Of a stretch of 64,000 bases of DNA, positions 55,747 to 64,000 are shown piece after piece. The notes beneath the pieces were generated by a model. It was not told where the DNA came from. It searched no databases and worked only from the letters and a program-made list of their open reading frames with translations. Location of the stretch: NCBI RefSeq assembly GCF_016808095.1, contig NC_068971.1:24634131-24698130 (forward strand), written 5' to 3'. Position numbers and translations under genes: made by a program. Source of the stretch: Vigna angularis. Its lineage: Eukaryota; Streptophyta; Magnoliopsida; Fabales; Fabaceae. Each line of letters opens with the position of its first letter. The first letter of the stretch is position 1.

Positions 55747-57198
55747 ATGTCTGGTGATGCACCATCTGGTGACCTTCCACCTTCACAAGGTGTGGACGAC
55801 ATTCATACGCCTACCCGTAAGAAAGGTAGGTCTGGGACTAGTTTGAGAGAGTTGGTAGCCACCCGTAACGCTGATCATAGGCTTCCGATTCGTTTTGATA
55901 TGCAGACCTGTAAACCCTTGGGAGAAAATAGCACGAAATTCATCATGTGGCCTTGCTCGGTAGAAGCAAGGCATTCATTCTTTGTGATGATTGGGATCAT
56001 GTTCCAGAAAATGTGAAGAACCAGATATGGCAGAGCATCCTGGCATGAAATCTTAACTTTGATATAATGTGTCATTAACATATATAACTCATATTTAACA
56101 TATGTCATTCATTCTTATTGCATAGGTCACATATGACGTCCCAAACACTAATCTATTAAGGACAAAATGGATTTCATATGCCGAGGAAAGATGGAAGAAT
56201 TTCAAGACTATGCTTACAAGTCATTATATTTATGGTTCCAAAACTGATAAAAACCCTTGTGAAAAGTATCAATTTCTTGATGACGAAACATGGCAAGCCT
56301 TTAAGTTGAAGCGATTAGATCTTGCCTTTCAGATAAATTCATTTTATATCATAGTTTAACTATTTATGTTAACATATTGCTAAGAGGAGAGTTGCACAAG
56401 AGATCGCAAAGAAAAATGTCCACAACCATAGATTGTCTCGTGGGGGTTATGAGAAATTAGAGCAGAAGATGATGAAAGAGGCATCTACCTCTAATCCTAG
56501 TGTGGCCTCTGATACGAGTACCATAACACCTCCTCCACGCCATGTTACATGGAAGAGAGCTCACCAAAGACCATCTGGGGAGTACACATCTGAGGAAACA
56601 ACGACCATAGCTAGGCGCATTGTAAGTCCCTATATTAACAACATATGATATCACATATCTGATTAACTTAACTTTAAATGTTTGGTTGTAGGATGAGTTG
56701 GTGGAGCAGATCACACAGGGTACATTCACTCTTGGGGGCCGTGAGGACATATTGGTAGTTGCCATTAGTCGTCTAGAGCATCCTGGACGTGTTCGAGGTG
56801 TTGGTAAATTTATTGGCATTCGTCAATTCTTCGGTCCTCCAACAAGTCATCATAGTAAAGATCATGTTAGTGAGGAGGTCCTCAAGGGTATCAGAGAAGA
56901 AATTAGACAAGAGATGAGGGCGAAAATTAGTGAGGAGATCAGCAAGATGAAGAAAGAGTACGGTGATATGCGGGCACAATTGAAGAAGGAGTACTCTAAT
57001 ATGCGGGCACAATTGTTAGCAGATGTGCGAGCAAAATTAGCCTTCCCCTCAAGCCAGCCTAGGAATCCTCCTCAACCTTCTCATCTTTGTATAAGCACAA
57101 AGGAGAGTTGTGATGTTTCTCCTCAAAACGCTTCTCCTACTATTGATGCAGATTACAAGTTGTTTAGTGATGATGCCCTACAATGCTTGGTGGCCTAA
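55747..57198 (+). pseudogene. CACTA second gene, N-terminal exons (Ptta/En/Spm plant transposase-like)
   Basis: Exon-like pieces in order: 55747-56040 (LRELVATRNADHRLPIRFD, then a frameshift into DDWDHVPENVKNQIWQSIL); 56126-56340 (VTYDVPNTNLLRTKWISYAE; SHYIYGSKTDKNPCEKYQFL); 56383-56625 (AKKNVHNHRLSRGGYEKLEQ); 56692-57198 (GTFTLGGREDILVVAISRLE, then a charged coiled coil to the stop). This order matches the second gene of many plant CACTA elements. Frameshift and stop changes make it inactive. Confidence 0.7.
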
Positions 57199-57279
57199 GG
57201 TAATTTATCTTATTATATTGTTTAGATGTACTTGTTTGTTGAATTACATTCTTTGATATATTTTACAAATATTATTTGG

Positions 57280-59108
57280 ATAACTTAGGTAAAATGTATA
57301 CATTGGGGTCAACCATACACCATGAAACCATTACAGCTGATATGGTGATGGTGGTGGTTGTAGACGTACGAGATGCTACAACTCGAGTCCTTGTATCCAC
57401 TCAAGAGGTTCAGACAGTGGGACAAGCCCCTGGAAATTTTATCCTTTGGCCCGTTAGATTATCAAGAGCAATTGTAAAGGAGGTAATTTTTTTAATTATG
57501 CACTTTGTTGTTTTTATTGGTAATACTAATCTTTTGTAAGTTTTTAAATAAGCATATCAGGTTGAAGCACAAGGGCAGGAAGATATGAATGAATCACTTC
57601 AACAACTGCTACAACTGCCACAACAAATGTTCCTAGAACAACTTGGTGTGTTGGCAGTAAAGATCTCCCTTTCTCCTATAGAGTTGCAAATGCCTCCTAA
57701 AGTCACAAACATGACATCTTCGCTCTCTTTCTTCATATTTTAGAGGGATATTTTTGAAATTCTCTGGCCCTGATATGTTATGTATATCAGTACTACAACT
57801 TTGGTTGTTGTAAGTAAATTTCTACATTTATGAAGTTATGATATATTCAATATTTTATTCTAACATTACTCATTTTTCAATGTTTAAGGTATTTACATCG
57901 GTTGAGTATTGAAAGGAAGAATGATCACATTTATGGTTTTATTGACCCTGTTGCCATTCAAGGAGTTGGGAATAAAGGTGAAGAGGTCCAAAAGTACCTC
58001 TTAGAGGCTTTTGTAAACGGAAAAAAGCAAGTATACTTAGCACCTTGTTTGCAACAGTAAGTATATAGTTTTTATTAATAAAATTCTATTTATGTAAATG
58101 TTATTTAACACTAATCTACAGGGGTCACTAGCAATTGTTACTAATTCTTCCTCAACAGTTTCTTGTAGTTCTCTTATGTTCATTGCACAAAAAACCTCGC
58201 ACTTTGGCAATTAAAAGTACACTAATATCATAAGTTTTTAATAATTTATTTGTTGTGTACACATAACTTATTTTAGTAAGTTCCTTAGGACTCATTTCAA
58301 TATACATTTAACTTTATAGAGTTGTTGAGACAAATTCAAGGTTGCAGGGAACACATATCGTCTCTAGAAAGAAGTTGCAGTTCATTGCACCAACTATAAG
58401 TAGTTAATCTCTCAAACTATAAATACAATTATAAATTTAAGGGTTAAATATGTTTTTGGTCCCTTAACTTTCAGTGAAAATTGAAATTAATCCCTCTTCA
58501 AAACTTTGGCCTAATTTAGTCCCAAACTTTAGAAATGTGTGAATTTAGTCCTTTTAACTAAATTTTGTTAGGTTTATTTGATGTTTCAAGTGCGTTTCAT
58601 GATAACATTTGAGTAGTTTACACCGTTTGACATATTTTTGCTTTAATATTAACTGAGAAATGCGTTTGAAACATCAAATAAAGTTCACAAAATTTAGTTA
58701 AAAGGACTAAATTCATACATTTCTAAAGTTTGGGGACTAAATTGGTCCAAAGTTTCAAAGAGGAACTAAATCCAATTTTCAATGAAAGTTAAGGGACCAA
58801 AAACATATTTAACCCTAAATTTTATGATACTTTATAAATTTAACTTGTAGTGCTCACATCAATCGAGAAGCTTTGAGTGTGGATATTATGTCATGAGGCA
58901 CATGCAGAAAATTACATCTGCAAATGTCGCTGACTCATGGAATTTGGTAACGTGAACATTTTATAACTAAGATCTTAAGTCATTAATATTATAACTTGAC
59001 TCAAACTATTCATTCTGTAGATGTTTGATGACACGTCTCCAATAGAGCAACATGCCATAAAGGATGTTCGGGAGCAGTGCACTGCATTTTTTTTAACCAT
59101 TTGTAAAT
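57280..59108 (+). pseudogene. CACTA second gene, Ulp1-like (C48 peptidase) C-terminal exons
   Basis: Pieces: 57288-57482 (TADMVMVVVVDVRDATTRVL; VGQAPGNFILWPVRLSRAIV); 57895-58057 (IERKNDHIYGFIDPVAIQGV; FVNGKKQVYLAPC); 58124-58215, where the catalytic-His block reads H-stop-QLLLILP; 58857-58956 (CSHQSRSFECGYYVMRHMQK, the catalytic Cys block); 59022-59108 (FDDTSPIEQHAIKDVREQC). Ulp1-type proteases cleave SUMO from proteins, and such domains are common in CACTA elements. The Trp after the His is a stop, and a MITE interrupts the gene, so it is inactive. Confidence 0.7.
58441..58815. mobile_element. MULE-type MITE inside the Ulp1-like gene
   Basis: A 375-bp near-complete fold-back: it starts GGGTTAAATATGTTTTTGGT and ends with the inverted match. 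Flanks are TAAATTTAA (58432-58440) and TAAATTTTA (58816-58824), a 9-bp duplication with one mismatch. The two arms stay similar over most of their length. It has no coding capacity. Confidence 0.88.
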
Positions 59109-59673
59109 GATTAGATGTTTCAATATTACATTTTGAGTTTAGAAACTACTTTATGTGTAACTATGTTAAGTAACTATGTTAGGTAAATATATTTAGAAAC
59201 TTTGTTAGGTAAATGTTACATTTTGATGTGTTAATAGAAACAATATTGATTATTTTACTTGTTATTGATTATTTAAACTATATTTTGGGAATTTTATGCA
59301 GGTCTGAATATGGATAGTAGCATATACAAATCCAATATTTAAAAAAAAAACATCACTTTTTACACCGGTTAAAAACACATCAGGTATAAAAGTGAGCTTC
59401 TTTTATACCTGTTCTTGTGGCAACAGGTATAAAAAATGAGTTTTAAAACAAGAGAGACGCCTTTTTATATCCGATCCTATACTATTAGGTATAAATTTCA
59501 TTCTTTTATACCATTTAAAAACAGAACTAGTGTAAAAGGTCAAACTTTTTATACCTATTCTAGAACCGGTGTAAAAAATGAAATTTTCTATACCCTCACT
59601 TCTATACCTACTCGAAAATGGTATAAAAAGCTTTTTTTAACAAATATAAAAAACCTTTTTTTACATAGTGAAT

Positions 59674-62600
59674 TGACATTATCATTATTGTTATTTTGTT
59701 TATTTTTATCTTTTATTGGTATTTTTACTATTATTTTTTAGATAATTAAAGTTTTTATTTAATAAATTGGGAAATAGAAATATTTTGTTCTTATTTGTGA
59801 AAATATTGTGAAAATATATGGAAATCATTGAAGATTGAACAATATTTGAACAAAATATGCTATCAAGAAATTGAGTTACTTAAATTACAAAATTCAAATA
59901 AATGAGACCACTAAAGATTGAAAATTATCTCAACAAAATCAAATGTCAAATAATTTGGTGACTTCAATTACAAAAATCAAGTACAAATTTTAGACTCAAT
60001 CCAATTCGAACAAATTCATCCAATTCGAACAAATTCATCTAAGTCCTATAAACAGAAGGCTTGATCAAGTTAGAGGGACACACACTTGAAGCATAGAAAA
60101 CTAATGTCATTACCACTAGAATTTCATGCATACCACTAATGAATCCTTATCCCTTAAGGTTAAGACTAAGGAGTTGATTCATATGAGATATCTCATACAT
60201 TTTGTTTAGAGGGAGGAAGTTGGATGATCTAGAGGTAAGTCGAGAAATATGAAAGTGGTAACTAGAGGGGAAAGGTGTAGTGATCGCGGTTGTGACAACC
60301 ATAATGATTGTCATGATCACACGCGAGAAAGACAAACATGCTAAGAAAAAGGATGTTCAAAGCCTAAAGCCTTCTTTGTATGAGTAATCAATACCATATA
60401 TTGGGGATTCACATGAGTTGAATGTGAAATGACACTAAAGATTATGATAACAAAAACTTTTAAAATTGGTTTTTAGGCTGCTATAGACCAAGTCCAAGTG
60501 CTCGCACTAATAGTAGACTTCTCGGTAGAAAATCCATGAAAAATTTTTGTTAATAGGTTGACAATTGGTGAAAAGTAAAGATGATTCTCTTTTTAGTTAC
60601 TTAGGATTTTACATGTACTAACTTTTATTTAATAAGTTTTTGTTTGTATTATAACTTTTTCCTATATCTAATATAATGTCTTCTTTCACTTTTTCGTATG
60701 ATCTTGCTATTAAATCAAAGTAGTTAAGTTGAGCTTAAGAAATATTAATTTATAAGATCAAAATATGAATAAGTTGGGACAAAAGTCTATAAGCTACTTA
60801 AGCTATTCAATTAGGAACCAACCAACATTTAGCACAAAGGCTATTTAGCAAAAAGGTTTATTTTATTAAAAGTTGACTTATTACTTTAGCCTATCATAAG
60901 ACTCATTTAATTAGGACCAACTAACTACTTTATCACGAAGATTATTTAGCACAAAGACTTATTTAATTGGGAGACAAAACATAAGAGCTATTTAGCATGA
61001 ATGCTCGTTTAATTGAAGAACTAGTCGACCACTTTATCACGATGACTACTTAACACAATAACTTATTTAATGAGGTTGATCGAACACTTTAACATAGACT
61101 TATTCACTATATAAAATGTTTCTCACCTTATTAAAAACCTTTTTGGAAAAAACATCACAATATGTGTCAAAAAAAATAAATTCCAAAAAAGAAAAAGAGT
61201 ATGAGTAAAGAGATAAATGATATCGATTATAATAAAATAAAAGGCTATAAGCAGTTCAAGTCCTTGATATAACTTCTCTGTCTATAATCTACAACATATT
61301 GTTGATTTTTTTTCGTGCATTTAACATATTTTATATTCATAGAGGAAACCGAATATGTATATTTAAAATTTAAAAATTAGTTTAATTCTATATTTTGTGT
61401 TACATTTTTACACGTATTATTTTTCCTTCAATATACATAACCACAGAAAATGAAAAATATAAATGACAATATATCAACATAACATCAATAAAAACAAATA
61501 TGAAGAGTAAATATTACATATAAAAGGAAAAGAATGACTACACAACACCAAAGACAACAAAAACTGTCTACAAAAATAAGAATTTATAGACAAAGGACAA
61601 TCAATATTCTCCAAATAAGAAATATTATTCCAATCATAATATTGAAATACATTTGATAATTGTTATTTAACCAAACATTAATTTTTTTATTATAAAAAAT
61701 AAATATAAATATTTTTATAGATTACATATTTAATCTACAAAATATATATCTGAAGCAAAATTTAGAGAATTAATTATATGGACAAAGTTTCTCGTATGGG
61801 GCTCAAAACAATAACAATAGATTTAAAGGTAAAAGCTGTATACTTTGAAAGAGTATTAGTTTTTGTCTTTTAAATTAAAAGCACAGAGGGAGATTTATAA
61901 ATTCATAAAACACAAGTGGTGAATACATTTGACCTTTTACCGGTTAAGTTTGTTTGAAACGGTCTTCCTATATATATAGTTAATTGTTAATTACTAATTA
62001 TTCTCCATGTAATTTCATTTTCTTCACGTAGTAATTTTAAATGTGATTTTTTTATTAAAATGATTTTGTTATTTTCTAATGTTAAATTTCTTGCATTCAT
62101 TTAGGTAGTTCGCAAGTGGTAACATATACGGAAGCAGCTTTTTATTGACCAAATAATTTTGATTTTTAAAAGTCTGATAATTTCCTATGAATTTATTCAT
62201 ACATGTATTAGTGTGAAATTCATTAAATTTCAACTAACTATTTAATATTCATATTAGTCATAAAAGTTTTAATAAGACTATTTTTATTAAAGATAAAAAC
62301 TTTTATGTAATTGAACATGTCAATAATTAAAAATGTATTTTGATTAAAAATAAAAACTTTAACAATAATTAATCAAGACTTATTTCAGTTACTTAATATT
62401 TTATCTGATAAAGAAATAAAAAAATTTACATAGTTAAACATATAATAAAATTTGATTAACATATACTTTACTTGAAATAATATTAAGAATTACTAAAAAT
62501 ATTAAAATAATAATAATTAAACAATAATCTTTAGATAAAATTTAATTTGAAAAAAAAGTAGAATCAACATATTTTTTATAATTATTTTGATCTCTTTTTT

Positions 62601-64000
62601 ATTTTGACAATTTTATTTTTTTCTATAATTTATTATTTTGTTATTTAATTTTTTAGTTATCTTTATTTTTTATATTTATTTTATTTTATTTGACTAATCT
62701 TTCTATATATTTTATAAGAACTAAGTAATTAAAAATTAATTTCATATTAATTGAGAGAGGAGTTTTGAATAACATTACCTGTACTAATCTTTTGACTACT
62801 ATTATTTTAACAATATTGATATATTTTTGTAGAATTAATTTGATGGCTTGAACATATAATTATCAAATTAATTAAATAATTGTGTGTTTTAAATATTTCA
62901 GCATTTAATTATTAATTTCTGGGTTTCAGTTTTATTTGTATTTAAAACGATGGATAAATATCAAATACTAGTAAACTATTTAATTTTATTCTCTTAACTA
63001 GTTTAGAACATAGGTTATAAAACTCGAAATTAGCAACTACTTTTAGTTCTTCTTCTCTAATTTCTAAATCTCTTACTCGTGCTCATAGAACGTTAAAAAA
63101 ATTAAGCTAAGCTCATAGATAAAAAAAATAAATTAGATGTATAAAAACAAAAAATAGAATTTTCAAAATAAAACAAAACTATTTTACAAAAAGGTAAACC
63201 AAACATACTTACTTTTCATATGAAATTCTTTCTAAAAAAGTAATAGCTGTCATTTTAATGCCGAAAGCCAAAGTTTATAGTAGACTAATTTTTTCTTTGA
63301 AAGGTGTGCGAGATATCTATGGAAGAAAGTGCAAATCGGTGGAAATTAAAGAAAGTATAACATTATATCAAATTTACAAAGTTTTATTTATATATTTTAG
63401 GATCACCTTTTCTATACTTATGTAAAAATAAATAAAAATTACCAAAATATTCACAAAATTATTTAGATAAAACCATGACTTGATCTTAGTTTTGCAGTTT
63501 TTCATGTTAAAGTTTATCGTTTTAGCCTAATTATTCATATATATGTATAATAAATCTAATAGAGAGATGGTAAAATTTACATGAGAATTGGTGGATATAT
63601 AATATGATCATTTGTGTTTGTAAAAAAGGCTTATTAAATAACCAACAAACAAAAGTATCTTCATACCTAAATACCTAATAGTCAAAAACTGCATAAGAAT
63701 TTTTCTATTATTAAATCATCAATCAAACATCATTTGGACTACGTTATGTTAATTTAGAATATAATGGTTCAACTATTTTAAATGGATTTCTTTTTAAATA
63801 TTTAAGTTAATAAGATCATGTTCAAAATTGTTATATATTAATTCATGTTAATATACACATAACCGACACTGAAAAAGATCAGTTACCATAAAGTATTTAA
63901 ATCAACCTTATGATAAAATAAGAAACTTCAATGAAATACAATATAATTTTATTTTCAAAATGTCATATATTTGTCCATAAATTTTAAGAATAAATTTAAT
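59674..64000. other. AT-rich intergenic DNA, no gene seen
   Basis: No conserved frame, RNA gene or bounded transposon was found. Small features: a duplicated 'atccaattcgaacaaattc' at 59999-60037, and a degenerate tandem repeat at 60800-61090. 61100-64000 is extremely AT-rich. Confidence 0.6.
60800..61090. repeat. Degenerate tandem repeat
   Basis: Three to four diverged copies (roughly 80-110 bp each) of a unit containing 'tttagcacaaagactta', 'tttaattaggaccaact' and 'actttatcacgaag'. Confidence 0.55.

Larger units (their letters stand above)
35806..59670 (+). mobile_element. Large CACTA (En/Spm) transposon, 23.9 kb, with nested retrotransposon
   Basis: It starts CACTACTACAAAATAGAC at 35806 and ends with inverted CACTATGTAAAAAAAGG at 59670, flanked by AAT on both sides (35803-35805 and 59671-59673). 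Both subterminal zones (35825-36030 and 59355-59640) carry many short inverted units of the form TTTATACCTGTT...AACAGGTATAAA. Inside are TNP2-type transposase remnants (53659-55572) and a second, Ulp1-like gene (55747-59108). A 12.8-kb LTR element and a MITE are nested in it, so the CACTA body without them is about 10.7 kb. It is non-autonomous because the transposase core is missing. Confidence 0.9.

Noticed and set aside
61100..64000. Possible organellar insertion because of extreme AT content
   Set aside because: No plastid or mitochondrial gene or RNA motif was visible; the composition matches other intergenic AT-rich parts of the window.

Overview
This window is plant nuclear DNA: very AT-rich, with plant-type introns, one intron-rich E3 ligase gene and many plant transposon families. 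The repeat set (Ogre/Tat-like Ty3 elements with a gag-proximal extra ORF, MULE-type MITEs beginning GGTTAAATATG, legume-style TRIMs) suggests a legume, perhaps Phaseoleae. That placement is inference; no species marker is present.

Layout. 1-12.2 kb is intergenic, with a small CACTA element (1354-3014), LINE and CACTA transposase relics, and a Mutator-like element with a perfect 10-bp target duplication (5871-7440). 12.27-33.34 kb is one host gene on the minus strand: a full-length plant U-box/ARM E3 ubiquitin ligase (5 coding exons, 637 aa deduced). Its third intron is 15.3 kb and splits the U-box. It is filled with a solo-LTR-like block, copia relics, a degraded Ty3 element carrying two TRIMs, and an intact young Ty1/copia element (24934-29807, identical 216-bp LTRs). 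That copia element lies between two identical 181-bp copies of its flank rather than a simple 5-bp duplication.

35.8-59.7 kb is a 23.9-kb CACTA (En/Spm) element with a 3-bp target duplication (AAT). Nested in it is a 12.8-kb Ogre/Tat-like LTR retrotransposon (38437-51199, duplication CATAG) that has ORF1 and gag but no pol. The CACTA coding region is damaged: in the transposase, the zinc-finger N-terminus is joined in frame to the DUF4218/DUF4216 C-terminus with the catalytic core missing, and the Ulp1-like second gene carries frameshift and stop changes plus a MITE. 59.7-64 kb is AT-rich, with only degenerate repeats seen.

How it works together: the only clear host function is ubiquitin ligation by the PUB-ARM protein. 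Everything else is a layered transposon record. The copia and Ogre-like elements are the youngest insertions, and their intact ORFs make them candidates for recent activity. No RNA gene, CRISPR array or prokaryotic-type system was seen.
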